A DNA stretch of 64,000 nucleotides. Source: Loripinus fragilis (Eukaryota; Mollusca; Bivalvia; Lucinida; Lucinidae). Made by a program: the position numbers and the translations under genes. The stretch's first letter is position 1. Each line of letters begins with the position of its first letter. This document shows, piece after piece, positions 1 to 11,650 of the stretch. The stretch covers positions 95,147,824 to 95,211,823 of the forward strand of contig OZ026520.1 of NCBI GenBank assembly GCA_964019695.1. The letters are read 5' to 3'. The notes beneath the pieces are model-generated. The model had not been told where the DNA came from. It made no database searches and saw only the letters and a program-made list of their open reading frames with translations.

Positions 1-770
1 AAAAAACTGTATTGACTTCAGAGCGAACATATAGACCAAAATTTGTCGTCAATTTTCCGTAAAAAATGATTGTTTTCCGAATCTGTGACGTTTTCAAAGT
101 TACTTTACCACTGAATGAATGTTTTCGAACGTTTTGTAAGAATTAAACAATATTTTAAATGTTTGGGAGTAATAAAACTTCCGGGAGGAGCACTCTTTCA
201 TTCATCAGATTTTCCACCTCCCTCAGATTATAAATTCCATATTTAAAATGGAACGATTGCCAGCTTGGTGCCGGTCTTGTGCCACTACATAGTATCAATT
301 CGTAATAAACAGTCATGAAAAGTAATATTCTTTATTTTCTCTTGGTTTTACGTAGTATACCGTATGATACATCGTGAAATCTTACTAATCCCTACCTATC
401 CGTAATGCAACTTAATGAGATCGTATGGTTCTGACAAATTTCGTAACAACTGGTGTAACCATATTTGTACTAGTAAACCATAGAAATCTTGCTGACTTTC
501 GGCCTATGAATAAGTAAGGATAAGTATGTTTTTACATGTAATACAGACTAAAAGTAATCAGTACATTCGAATTCGGTTGAGTAAGGATATAGTATGGATG
601 TACGATCCGTCATGACCAAAAGCTGCCAATGATGTACAAATACTATTTCGTTTGATGAATGCAGTACGAAAAGGTACGAACCAATACAGATTGCCATGAA
701 TGATGAACAATGCTGGAACATTTCCGTGACTAATCAGGTGTCAAATCCGTGAAATTGTAACAAAGGCGTT
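1..770. other. AT-rich DNA with no recognised feature
   Basis: I see no gene, RNA or repeat that I can name here. Short open frames are few and biased by AT-rich composition. An exon of a larger gene cannot be excluded by eye. Confidence 0.5.
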
Positions 771-774
771 TCAA

Positions 775-1030
775 TAGCTTTAGTTTTTTTTATGCTTGAA
801 ACCCCTAAACGGATACTTTGGCAAACAGGAAACAACCAGGTGAAATGCAGCATAATACTACATTTCAGCAGGGTCTGTACTGTTTGCTAATATTAAATCA
901 ACCTTGTGGGGCATGTATACATTATAATTTAGAAATATCTAACTGTGTACCCCTTAAAGTGCGCAATGGGCAGTCCGACACTTATTGTATTAATATAAAT
1001 GGGAAAATTCAGAATACAAAGGGTTAATGA
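775..1030. repeat. Segment related to 9785-9875
   Basis: The stretch around 805-870 (cctaaac-ggata-tttgg followed by ccaggtgaaatgc) is matched with substitutions at about 9812-9870. Together with the match between 1890-2340 and 11135-11650 it suggests an old duplication or two copies of one large repeat. The 69-codon frame at 818-1027 begins at TTG and has no family resemblance, so I do not treat it as a gene. Confidence 0.45.
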
Positions 1031-1036
1031 GCAAAT

Positions 1037-1584
1037 ATGCAAAACAAAGCGTACCTGGATTTAATATGCAAAACAAAACGAACCTGGATTTAATATGCAA
1101 AACATAACGTACCTGGATTTATTATGCAAAACAAAACCTACTTGGATTTAATATGCAGAATGAAACGTACCTGGATTTATTATGCAAAACAAAACGTACC
1201 TGGATTTGATATGCAGACCAAAACGCACTTGGATTTAATATGCAAAACAAAACGTATCTGGATTTATTTTGCAAAACAAAACGTACTTGGATTTATTATG
1301 CAAAACAAAACGTACCTGGATTTAATATGCAAAACAAAACGTACTTGGATTTAATATGCAAAACAAAACGTACTTGGATTTAATATGCAAAACAAAACGT
1401 ACTTGGACTTAATATGCAAAACAAAACGTATCTGGATTGATTTTGCAAAACAAAACGTACTTGGATTTATTATGCAAAACAAAACGTACCTGGATTTAAT
1501 ATGCAAAACAAAACGTACTTGGATTTAATATGCAAAACAAAACGTACCTGGATTTGATGTGCAGAACAAAAGCGTACCTGGATT
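1037..1584. repeat. 29-bp tandem repeat array, about 19 copies
   Basis: The unit runs atgcaaaacaaaacgtac then ytggatttaat and starts at 1037, 1066 and so on; the repeats at 1327 and 1356 show the 29-bp period exactly. Units differ by a few substitutions (ttaat/ttatt, acctgg/acttgg, tttgat). Because 29 is not a multiple of three, the frame rotates between units, and the 76-residue frame at 1124-1354 is only the translated array. It is a minisatellite. No function is visible. Confidence 0.95.
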
Positions 1585-1889
1585 GTGACGGGAGATATAC
1601 CCTACATTGAGACCGAAGATGAAAATCCCACCCAGCAGGAGCACAGAACGTAGCCTGGTTAGACCATACACCATTTTCGTCTATCTACAAAAACAATGAC
1701 AACAATAAAAACGTTGAAAAACATATTACATAATTGACTGATAGCTGAGAATGGCTTTGCTCCCCCGAGGAAATATTGCAGACATATCCTATCTTGAAAA
1801 GAATTACAAGCTGCGTTAAACAAGAGATGGTTGCACTCTGTACGCCTCTGACAGCATGTTACTTATGTTACCATATCAAATTTAGAAAA

Positions 1890-2345
1890 ATAAAAATAAA
1901 AGTTTGAGCTGCAGACAGAAGGCATTAAACTGTCTAATTCTTTAAATTACTCAGATACTCCGCATGCTGGATATTTAGGCTACACATAAAAAACTTTTGG
2001 AGCAAAATTACGGCTTCCTAAGGTGTTATGTGTGTTACTTAACATTACCCTTTAAAATGGTATTTGCGACAAATATCATTTACTTTTAAAGCTGATCTGT
2101 GCATTTTTCAAAATGTTTTGGACCTTGTTCTACTAACATACTCATTTGGCTTGTGGAAAACCAAAGTTTGCTTTTTTACCTAAATATATTGTTTATATGA
2201 GCAATTAAACAACCTTACCCCCCCCCCCCGCTTTAAGGAGCCCCATTCGGTAGGTATTTGCTGCTGCTGGTTATCTTAAATATTTGAGATTATCTTGCTC
2301 AAATAATAAAAAAAACCTTAGATTTTGCAGGCTTCACAACATCAC
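1890..2345. repeat. Segment paralogous to 11135-11650, with a C12 run
   Basis: Ordered similarity to 11135-11650 can be followed: gcattaaactgtctaatt, then ctccgcatgctgg, then ggcttcct, then an a-tgagca segment and a ccttacccc segment before ctttaaggagc. A run of 12 C occupies 2218-2229 here, where the paralogue has only a short C tract. The paralogue carries a (CA)42 tract absent here. No coding capacity is seen. Confidence 0.55.
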
Positions 2346-2359
2346 AACAAGATTGGAAC

Positions 2360-3220
2360 ACTTGTTAAAGGCTGTAACACATGTATCATAAACTTCGCAA
2401 AACCTTTTCTAAATTTATTAGACGATACTATAATTGATATCTAAATTTCAAGTTGGACTTTATTCTCTTTTGCGCCATGGACTTTCGGAACCTGAATTTT
2501 ATGGTGACTTGGTGCATAAATTAAAGAAGATTGTTGGCTCTGATAATTTTTCAGCGCAGTTCATTAAAATAATTTCCCATTATAAAAAGATTGGCTATAA
2601 CATTAATGTATTGCAACAGACTGCATGCTTGGTGGTCAACCCAATCACGGTTGGCAACTTTACTTTCCTCTTTAATTGCACGCCGGTGGGTCGGACGTCA
2701 GACTCTATGGTGGTTCCGACATGGTAGACATGATATGGCCCTTCGGGGTTACCTGTTGGATTTCATTTGCTCTGGTATTCAGTTTACGTTCTGTTGAGTC
2801 CTTATCTTCACTTTATCTTTTTTTATTATCTTGATTTATATGTTTTTGGAGATTATGCATTGATAAGCTAGGGTCTTTCATGCAAACCAAACATCTATGT
2901 GTCTTGATCAACATCTGAACTTAGGGTGAGGTTGGTGCACAGTTAAACCAGTTTAAGCCCTCCAGTAAAATATTTTACTGACCATTCCATGGCGGAACTT
3001 CTTTTGTGGATAACTTATGCTTTTTTCTATCTTGTGTTTGCTATACCTTTGTACGCGTCTGTTTATGTTTGCCTTGTGGTCACCTGCTGGGAAAGGACTG
3101 ACCTCTTGGCTCTCGTTTGTAGTGTCTAATTGTGAGTTTGTTACTTTCCCATTGGTATCTTGGGTCAGGTGTGGTACTTGATTGTATCGATTCCTGATCT
3201 TTGCACCCTTACTTACTTTT
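2360..3220 (+). mobile_element. Penelope-like retroelement, 5'-truncated copy (subfamily A)
   Basis: The readable frame 2434-2727 gives the conserved carboxyl end of the element's protein (GLSEPEFYGDL, IISHYKKIGYN, VVNPITVGNF, NCTPVGRTSDSM). It is followed by the family's roughly 500-bp 3' region. That region contains the 18-bp palindrome cagtaaaatattttactg near 2961 and ends at the family terminus ctttgcacccttacttactt at 3220. The 5' part, including the reverse transcriptase, is missing, and a frameshift lies upstream of 2434. The opposite-strand frame at 2953-3249 is antisense to the 3' region. Better-preserved relatives sit at 5985-6954 and 27440-30506. Confidence 0.8.
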
Positions 3221-4552
3221 ACCATGGTATTATAAATGAGCAAAGACATTGGCTTGACGTTAGGGATGATATTTCAGGAAAAATGAATATTTAGCATGTT
3301 TTCCTTTGCTGCCTTAATCTAAGGAATTGTGATACTGGTGGTTATCAAGCCAACGGGCCTCTGTTACAGATGTTATAAATATTTGCTGTTCTCAATATTT
3401 CCAAATAGGTATAATACTTAAAACCCAATATCACTTCCCCAAAAACACATAATTGCTCTATAATTGTTACAGTGGTCACTAATAAATGATGATAATTAAG
3501 TGCAGATAGTCATACTTCCAGCTGTTTCTAGCGAAACCTGATTTAATATTTTCTGATGGGCGATACGTGTACTTGTTATACACAATGTGGGGAGTTAAGT
3601 CTCTGATCAGGTTGATGATTTGTATGGGTCTGATCAGTATTCACTGTCTATAAGAGGTAACATATTATAAGTAACTACCTACTGAGCATACACAACAACC
3701 ATATTGATGAATGTGCTGAATGTTATGAAATGACAGTGACATTCAATTGAGTTCTATGAGTACAATTATTGTTTTAATTGTATCAGTTTACTAGAAAAAA
3801 AAGTATTGGTTTTGAAACAGTAGATGATGATTATTTAAAATAACATTCTTCTTTGGTATTGGAAGTAATAAATTATATTATTGTAAAAGAACATTGTGCC
3901 AATAGGTCGGTAACGTAATTCACATATTTTACATTCTGGTCTTATTTCCTGCGTAGAAACATATTTTTTTCAGCGAAATATCAGGTTCTAGTGTGTTGCT
4001 TAACAATTTTTATATCATCCTTTGAACACTGGAAGTAAGCTGCTGCATTTGCTTTCATCAATCTTGTTTGAATAACACTTTAAAAATGATTAAAGAATAT
4101 TGATTTTAGATATTCCATATATTTGAAAACTTGTTGTAGCTCACTACAAACTAAGATAATGCAGAATAAATAATCTTTCTTCAATTATGCCTTTTCATGT
4201 ACATATATTACAAAAAAGCAAAGTTTGCATCATTCACAAAGATACGCCCTTCTCAGAAAAATGGCAAAATGTTCGTGATAACTTTTTTCACGTAGCCAAT
4301 TTGCTCACTTCAATTGAAGATAAGAAGGTATAAATTCAAGTTAACTACTTTATCTATCATATAAACCATAGACGTTATCAAAGTTGTAAGTCATGAGAAC
4401 GTTTGAGGTCACTGTGTTCAGCTGGAATGGACCAGGATGCAAAAGCGAGAGTGCCAATTTCAGAGTATACACATAAACTCATCAATAAACCTCCAGTGGT
4501 AGCAGCAACGAGATAAACATGGCTTGAAAAAGAAAAATAACAATTGAACAGC
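3221..4552. other. Gene-free AT-rich stretch
   Basis: No coding or RNA gene is recognised. The only recurring string I noticed is ggtaacgtaattcac at 3908. It recurs inverted at about 4847 and directly at 5366, with a one-base variant at 5197. Confidence 0.5.
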
Positions 4553-4611
4553 AAAGTAAGTAAGGTTGCAAAGATCAGGAATCGATACAATCAAGTACCA
4601 CACCTGACCCA
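4553..4611 (-). mobile_element. Solo 59-bp terminus of the Penelope-like element
   Basis: In antisense this is exactly the last ~59 bp of subfamily A, from gggtcaggtgtggtactt to acttacttt, without the rest of the element. Similar isolated termini occur at 29320-29384 (-) and 50241-50305 (+). The sharp inner boundary suggests extreme 5' truncation or a short independent unit. Confidence 0.75.
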
Positions 4612-4683
4612 GAAACTTAGTCAGAAACTTATTAACACCGTCGATTTGTTGCCGTTGGCCCTTTGATTTGACTAATCTTGGTT

Positions 4684-4839
4684 TTATGTGCTTTGTGGTC
4701 ACCTGCTGGGAAAGGGCTGACCTCTTGGCTCTCGTTTGTGGTGTCTACTGTGAGTTTGTCACTTTCCCATTAGTATCCTGGGCTAGGTGTGGTACTTAAT
4801 TGTATCGATTCCTGATCTTTGCACTCTTACTTACTTTTT
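4684..4839 (+). mobile_element. Penelope-like element, 156-bp 3' fragment
   Basis: This fragment runs from gtgctttgtggtcacctgct to the terminus tgcactcttacttacttttt. It faces away from the 59-bp antisense terminus at 4553-4611, about 70 bp to its left, so the pair makes an inverted arrangement of 3' ends. The short minus-strand frames at 4378-4702 are shadows of this material. Confidence 0.8.
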
Positions 4840-5984
4840 GTAGAATGTGAATTACGTTACCTACTTGTGAGTTACAGTACCTATGTTTAATCCAGCTCAT
4901 TTCAAAAACCATACGAACAATCTCGTAGAGATTTACACTATTCAATTTTGTTTTTCAAACAGATTACTTTGCATGTGTTGTGTTGATATAATGAGTATCT
5001 TTGTAAGTTACATGAATAGGGGAATTGATGTACCCAGAGCATATAGGTAAATCCTTTTTAAAATGAAATGACAACTGTAATATGGTTTGAATTAATATTT
5101 ATTAACTGGGACAGGTTTGCTTTGATTAAAAACAAACCTTTTTCAGCTAGTGTATGAATTTCGAGAGGTATTTGGATTTTAGTAAAATTGTAGTAACTTA
5201 ATTCACAGTAATGTAATTCACAAATTTATGTTTCTACTTATTTTTTCTATGCAAACAACTTGTTGTAAGGTTCGTGTATGGTTTGTTATATAGTTAGGTT
5301 ATAGTTCTTATATTGGCTTCAATTGCAATATTTGTACCTCTTCTCATACAAATTATACACAAAGGGTAACGTAATTCACGAAGCTGTAGATTTTTAGAAA
5401 ACCTCAAATATCTTTTATTCTGCGAAAAATAAACAAATATTTCGCCAAATTCCATTCTTTTGTCCATGCACGTATTAATCCTCTTGACAAAGAGATGTTT
5501 GATGTGAGCTTAACATGGCTAAATTGGTATGTTATTCTAATTAGATTGTGTGACATCAATTATCAAAACATCGAAAAATTGTTATTCACTTTTCAATCAA
5601 ACGAGGGACATTAAATGAGAGGTATATATATTATGTGAACGTCAATAAAAAAAAAGTTGAAAACTGCTTATAAAAACAATCATTTGAGCATAATACATTC
5701 TTAAAATTACATACTATGACCATGGGACAGCAATGTTTGGCAATTTTGAGGCAATTGCTGTTGATAAAAGTCGTAAGGAATGACTATTGACCATTTCCAT
5801 TGCTTTTCTTTTAGTTGATTGTTAAGACATTAACCTAAACTAAACTTATAAATCTTAGAGCGTTAGAAAATACACTGTTTACATGCTAAAATGGGGATGG
5901 GACACGGACATGACCGAACTTAACTCTTTTGACTGAGATATCACATATGTTATTAAGTTACTATTCACTGGTACATAATGTGCG
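4840..5984. other. Gene-free AT-rich stretch with a recurring 15-mer
   Basis: No gene is recognised. The 15-mer gtgaattacgttacc (reverse form) is at 4847. The direct form is at 5366, with a near match gtaacttaattcac at 5197. Confidence 0.5.
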
Positions 5985-6954
5985 CGAGCAGTGAAAACTT
6001 TAGCTCTAGCTATGTTGCTGACTTCAACACTCGCAATAAATTGTTAACTCAGAAACTTCTTAAACAAGGCTATCGGTATCATAAACTTTGCAAAACATTT
6101 TCAAAATTTTATGGACGATACTATGATTTGATTTCTAAATTCCAAGTTGGACTTAAATCTCTCTTGCGCCAAGGACTTTCGGAACCTGATTTCTATGGTG
6201 ACTTGGTGTATAAGTTGAAGAAGATTGTTGGCTCTAATAATTTTTCAGCGCAGTTCATTAAAATAATTTCCCATTATAAAAAGATTGGCTATAACATTAA
6301 TGTATTGCAACAGACTGCATGCTTGGTAGTCAACCCAATCACGGTTGGCAACTTTGCTTTCCTCTTTAATTGCACGCCGGTGGGTCGGACTTCAGACTCT
6401 ATGATGGTTCCGACTTAAAGACTTATCTATTGATGAGATGGTAGGGGCCTGATGCTTTGGCTGTTTGTCTGGCCCACCGGGGTTTACCTGTTGGATTTCT
6501 TTTGCTCCGGTATTCAGTTTAATTTACTGTTGAGTCCTTATCCTTGCTTTATCTCCTTGTTATATCTTGATTTATATGTTTTAGGAGATGATGCATTGAT
6601 AAGTTAGGGGTCTTTCATGCAAACCAAATATCTATGTGTCTTGATCCACATCTGAATTAAGGGTGAGGTTGGCGCCGTTAAACCGGTTTAAGCCCTCCAG
6701 TAAAATATTTTACTGACCGTTCCAAGGCGGTACTTCTTTTGTGGATCTTTTATGTTTTTGTTCTGTCTTGTGTTTGCTATGTTTTGTGCGCGTCTGTCTA
6801 TATGTGCTTTGTGGTCACCTGCTGGGAAAGGGCTGACCTCTTGGCTCTCGTTTGTGGTGTCTTCAGTGAGTTTGTCACTTTCCCATTGGTATCCTGGGTC
6901 AGGTGTGGTACTTGATTGTATCGATTCCTGATCTTTGCACCATTACTTACTTTT
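5985..6954 (+). mobile_element. Penelope-like retroelement, 5'-truncated copy with intact C-terminal frame
   Basis: An uninterrupted frame of about 146 codons, stop TAA at 6416-6418, encodes the element's carboxyl domain: VADFNTRNKLLTQKLLKQGY, then SKFYGRYYDLISKFQVGL, GLSEPDFYGDLVYKLKK, KKIGYNINVLQQ and NPITVGNFAFLFNC. These blocks match the C-terminal part of reverse transcriptases with a GIPMGTNCAPL-type core that are abundant in bivalve genomes. No RT core is present in this copy. The 3' region runs 536 bp from the stop to the terminus at 6954 and carries the perfect palindrome cagtaaaatattttactg near 6698. It is the cleanest copy of this domain in the window and useful as the local consensus. 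It is a truncated transposon, not a host gene. Confidence 0.85.
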
Positions 6955-7605
6955 AGAGAAACTGTGTGGACACAAAAATAAGTCGGTTGTTTGTGTATTC
7001 CACTATGAGTGTCCGGATGAGAGGGGAAGTCTGGTAGTCCTTAATAATTAAAAAATACATAGCCCATTGATTATTCACTCTCATTATTTTTTTCGCTTGT
7101 TCATTAAAGTGAATTCCATAGTACATATAGAAAGACCCTGTCTCAAACTTTGCAAGTTTTTAGTCATATTTGGTTCGTTCTTTATTTACCATATGTCGTT
7201 ACTATCATTCAGTAGATAACGTCATGTCATAAATAATGCTATGACCACACGTTACATAACACTTTATGCGGGAACAAGTAACGTCATGGCAATGTCCGTT
7301 ACAACCATGCAAATTTTCATTGAAATAAACAAACTTAGAAGGGCGATAAAATCACATTTAAAATGCCATATGACAATGTGATAAGAATAATCTTACACTC
7401 GTTATCATTTCATATTAAATTTATTAAACTCGCAAAAGGCTCGTTGGAAGTGATCATTTGGGTTAGATCCTCTATATGTTCAGTATTCTTTATTCCTCTG
7501 CCATTTATTTAAAAAGGATCAAAAAGAGAAATATTCTTTATTTTTTGAGGCCTCATTATTCTTTATTGTTATTTATTAATTTTCTTTTCTTTACTTTAAC
7601 CTCTA
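6955..7605. other. No recognised feature
   Basis: AT-rich sequence with no gene, RNA or named repeat that I can support. Confidence 0.45.
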
Positions 7606-7609
7606 ATCA

Positions 7610-8110
7610 TTATTGTGTCGCCTGCGAAGCATGGTCGATACATACATGACTCCGCCAGCGTCGTCGTCGTCGTCCGTGTCGGCGTCGTCTAGGCGTCACA
7701 CTTTTGGTTTCCTATCAATATTATTTTGAAGGGATTGATCAATTTCATTTAAAGTTTACAAAAGGTAAACGCATCATTAAATACAGGTCAAGTTCGAAAA
7801 TGGAGGTCATCCGCAAAATTTGACTGAGTTATGGCTCTTTTCTGACTTAGATTTTGGCTAAATTGTGGTTTCCGATCAATAACTTTTGAAGAGATGCAAC
7901 ACTTTCATTCATAATTTACAGAATTGTAAAGCATCGAAAAATACAGGCCTAGTTCGAATTTGGAGGTCATCCGTAAAACTTAAAGTGAGTTATGGCCCTT
8001 TTTGACCTAGGTTTAGGCTAATGCAAAAGCTGTATTGGCTTTTATTGTGTGATAAATTTGCCATTTCAGCAAAGCTTTTATATCTGACAACTTATCACTA
8101 TAGGCCACGA
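7610..8110. repeat. (GTC)n-rich tract plus two ~161-bp tandem units
   Basis: A GTC-rich microsatellite lies at about 7659-7691 (cgtcgtcgtcgtcgtccgtg). It is followed by two imperfect tandem units beginning ggtttcc at 7706 and 7867. Both contain aatacaggyc-agttcga, then tggaggtcatccg, then gagttatggc. No coding function is inferred. Confidence 0.7.
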
Positions 8111-8274
8111 TTACCCATTTCGCAATAACTCCGTCAGTTGTCAATATTTTTTACTGAAATTTTGCATGCAGACACAGGTACACTAGATATGAAACATATC
8201 AAACGGGATTTTAGTTTAAAGGCCTGAATACAGTCCCCTGTGTGGACTTAGGGGAGTGGCCTCTGTGTGGAATC

Positions 8275-8890
8275 AGAGTCAAAAATTCAACTTTATTAAA
8301 ATAGAATATGGTCATGTTGCATATCAAATTAAAGGGAATGACGCATACATCAACATCGCAGCAAATAGTTTGCCCATATCCCCCTCCCGGATCCTGCTGG
8401 TGGTGGGATAAAAGGTCATAAATTCAACTTTTTCAGAACATGGTCAAGTTGCATATCAAATTAAAGGGAATGACGAATGCAGCAACATGCAATCACATAT
8501 TAGTTTCCTTACACGCACCCTCGACCCCTGAGATGATATCAATGGCCAAAACATTTTTTCTGAAAGTACTCATGTTGCATACCAAACTAACTAGAACGGA
8601 GCAAAGAGCACCATGCAAGCACATATTCTCTCTTTACACACAATCCTTGGCCCCTAGGGGTCAAAAGATAAAAAAAAATCTGAAAGTACCGTGCCATGTT
8701 GCATATCAAATAAAAGTGAATGAAGTGTAGAGCACCATGCAAGAACATATCCTGTCCTTACACACACCCTCGACCAGTGGGGTAGGATCAAAAGGTCAAC
8801 ACATTTTTTTCTGAATGTGGTTATGTTGCATATCAAATTAAAGGGCAAGAAGTGTAGACCAACATACAAAAACAACTTTGACCTTACACA
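8275..8890. repeat. Tandem array of five ~127-bp units
   Basis: The marker catgttgcatatcaaatta with variants appears at about 8310, 8440, 8568, 8693 and 8818, giving periods of 125-132 bp. Each unit also carries caccatgcaagcacat and a ccttacacacaccctcgacc block. The frames at 8440-8730 (+) and 8654-9100 (-) are translations of this array, so I reject them as genes. Confidence 0.85.
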
Positions 8891-9273
8891 CTGAAATGTC
8901 AGATGTTGAAAGTGTACAGATAAGTATTTTTTAATTGAACTAAGCACTAAAATAGTTGATAGGCTGATGATACCCAAGTTGAACTTAGGGGTTTGAGAAA
9001 TTAATTTTATGTTTTGGGATTTACATAACCACTCATCTTGGGATATGAATTCAATGAATTCACCTTGTATGACTTTGGTTTTGTCAGGCGACACATCCAA
9101 TTCTCGGAATTCTAGTATCGTAAAATAAGGTCATCTTAAAAATGTCATTAAATACTCATATTCTCTATCATTCAATACCATAGAGGCCCGCCACTATGGG
9201 ATAGTATCACAATATTATATGCCCATGCCATTTTTGCCGGTTCGTTGCGCGGTATCTAGATTGAACCATGCAA

Positions 9274-9690
9274 CACACTGGTAAATGTATACGTCGATTT
9301 GGTGGTATTTACGCGTATTGCCGGTATTTTATAGACCGGAAGTGGTAGATATTGGTGTTATTACTATATAGAAAAACATGCCATATGCCTAAAGGACTAT
9401 AGAATTAGATCAGTTTTAAGTATTTGGCATGCACATGATGATTTATATAAGCATTTAGGAATAGATTCGAGTACCGATCTAGATGATCGGTACTCGAATC
9501 TATTTCTAAATGCTTACATAAATCGCCATGCACATACTGAATGCTTAAAAATGATTGAAGTCTATAGACATGTAGGCATATGTTATGTTTTTCTATATAG
9601 TAATAACACCGATATCTACCACTTCCAGTCTGTGAAGTACCGGCAAAACGCGTAAATACCACCAAATCGACGTATACATTTACCAGTGTG
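9274..9690. mobile_element. 417-bp palindromic (foldback) DNA element with 6-bp TSD
   Basis: The left arm starts cacactggtaaatgtatacg at 9274 and the right arm ends with its reverse complement at 9690. Arms of ~205 bp meet near 9482 around accgatctagatgatcggt. The 6-mer ATGCAA lies immediately outside both ends (9268-9273 and 9691-9696), consistent with a target-site duplication. There is no internal gene. The minus-strand frame at 9405-9773 reads through one arm and is an artefact. Further copies are a left arm only at 9873-10073 and most of an element at 41011-41250. Confidence 0.9.
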
Positions 9691-9872
9691 ATGCAACATC
9701 TCTTTGAAATCAAGATCAACATGGACACGACTGGGTCACTGCAATTTGCTGGTCCAAACTGCATACTCCACAATGCTCAAGATTCCATTTTCTTAACCCT
9801 TTGAAGACGAGAAATCCCTAAACAGATTCTTTGGCTAACAATGAAGACCCAGATGAAATGCGACACAATACC

Positions 9873-10073
9873 AGACTGGTAAATGTATATGTCGATTTGC
9901 TGGTATATACGCGTATTGCCGGTACGTTATATACCGGAAGTGGTATATATTGGTGTTAATACTATATAGAAAAAACATGCCATATGCCCAAAGGACTATA
10001 GAATTAGATCATTTTTAAGTATTCAGTATGTGCATGACGATTTATGTAAGCATTTAGGAATAGATCCGAGTAC
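9873..10073 (+). mobile_element. Single arm of the 417-bp palindromic element
   Basis: It begins gactggtaaatgtatatgtc and follows the left arm of the 9274-9690 element to gatccgagtac at 10073, where similarity stops before the apex. The mirror arm is absent, so this is a half element only ~180 bp downstream of the intact one. Confidence 0.85.
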
Positions 10074-10543
10074 GTTGCAGATAGTGTGTGAAGATTATTT
10101 CGATGTAATGTTGATTTACTGTTCGTTATAACATAAGCTGCATTTAACTAATTTAATGTCCATACAAGCTTGGAAAGATGATCCTAGGAAATTAAATGGG
10201 GGATATTTACACCTTCTTAATAGAGTCACATTACGTTAATAAATACCCGATATGATGATCAAACCTTTTCTTTCCAAATAAACTTGAAAGCTGTGCCATA
10301 AGTTGTGTGTTTACCAATGAAACATGAAACCACTTAATCCATACAAAACAAAAGTTCGTACGCCAATAGTTTTTAAAACGTCAATGCTAGTTGAAACGTT
10401 TCGAAAGTCAGGCCAGTCAAAACAAGTCTACAAACATGCCATGTCAGCCTTCGCATAATAGCTTACCGACTGTACAGTCGCTAAACATTTAATACCACGC
10501 TGCGAGGCATCAAACCTTAACTAGTTTGCTTGTTACATATATA
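10074..10543. other. No recognised feature
   Basis: No gene or repeat could be named here. Confidence 0.45.
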
Positions 10544-11117
10544 CTAGCCAAAAGTTCTAACCGGCCACCTGCATTTTATTAATTTTCTTCAAATTATAAA
10601 ATGACATTACCTCTCTTTTTGCACCCCGAAATAGCCAGACGTGTCATATACCATAGACAGTAATGATATTGACAAAAAGTTCAACAGTACATGCTGGATG
10701 CCAATTTGAATAGTGGTACCCCCATTTTCAAAATTCGCATTTTAGCACAATTTGTGAGTCACGACTTTTTGAAATAACCCCCTTTCACGCGCAAAACTTT
10801 TCATTCAAAAGCCAAACTCGTATTGAACACTAAAGTGCTGAAATGAACACTTTACCTGCATAAGACTCGTCGCTATTGGTCAAAGTTTCAAAAACTACCC
10901 CACAATCCAATGCAAATTCTTGTGAATTTTGAAATTGAGGGTATGTGTATTCAGCAAAGCCTCCCGGATACAATATAATGAATTTTGCTTAGCCGTTTTC
11001 TGGTATTGCTTACTGATAAGCTATTCTATTCGGTAATGCATATGAAATTGATATAGTTCATACAGCTTTTCAGAAAATCGGTAAAAACACACGTGGCCGG
11101 TTAGAACTTTTGACTAG
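10544..11117. mobile_element. 574-bp TIR element flanked by TA (Tc1/mariner-like MITE)
   Basis: The left end is ctagccaaaagttctaaccg at 10544. The right end is its near-exact inverse, cggttagaacttttgactag, ending at 11117. Both ends abut TA, as expected for a TA target duplication. The interior has no transposase frame, so this would be non-autonomous. The superfamily assignment rests only on the TA flanks. Confidence 0.8.
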
Positions 11118-11134
11118 TACATATTACTTAAAAA

Positions 11135-11375
11135 ATTGAACATTGAGTTTCAGAAAGAAGACATTAAAATTATCTAATCAGTTTACATTCTCATAGAGTC
11201 TGCATACTGAATGGCTTTCCTACATATAAAAGCGCTGTTTAACATGGCTTCCTGCGATGTTATATGTGCTACATGAATTTAATTATAATTTAAAAGCGGT
11301 AATTGTGGCTATCGTCATTTAGTTTCACAACTGCTCTCCGTTTCAGACTATGTTTTACATCCATACTTAATTGAC

Positions 11376-11462
<87 letters not shown>

Positions 11463-11650
11463 TTGCTTTTCTATCTTAAAAATATTGTCTAAAATGAGCA
11501 AACATAAGCCTTACCCCTGGCTTTACTGAGGAGCAAATTTTGGTATTAACGTTTAAGTAAAGCGCATGTGAAAACAAATGTAGCTTGTGTATAGTTTACA
11601 TTTTCTCAGACTTTCTTGCTCATTACCCTCATATATCTACAAGTTGTCAC
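11135..11650. repeat. Segment paralogous to 1890-2345
   Basis: See the partner segment: matching blocks occur in the same order and orientation. The microsatellite at 11378-11461 interrupts the alignment. Confidence 0.55.
11378..11461. repeat. (CA)42 microsatellite
   Basis: An uninterrupted AC/CA dinucleotide run of 84 bases. Confidence 0.98.

Noticed and set aside
1124..1354. 76-residue open frame with repeated LICKTKRTW-like blocks
   Set aside because: It is the translation of the 29-bp tandem array, whose period rotates the frame.
6416..6480. Possible hammerhead ribozyme core after the Penelope-like stop codon
   Set aside because: Strings such as ttgatgagatgg and cctgatg occur, but I could not fit the conserved core with stems.
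8654..9100. 148-residue minus-strand open frame
   Set aside because: Its carboxyl part lies in the ~127-bp tandem array and the rest shows no domain or splice context.
9405..9773. 122-residue minus-strand open frame
   Set aside because: It reads through the arms of the 417-bp palindromic transposon.
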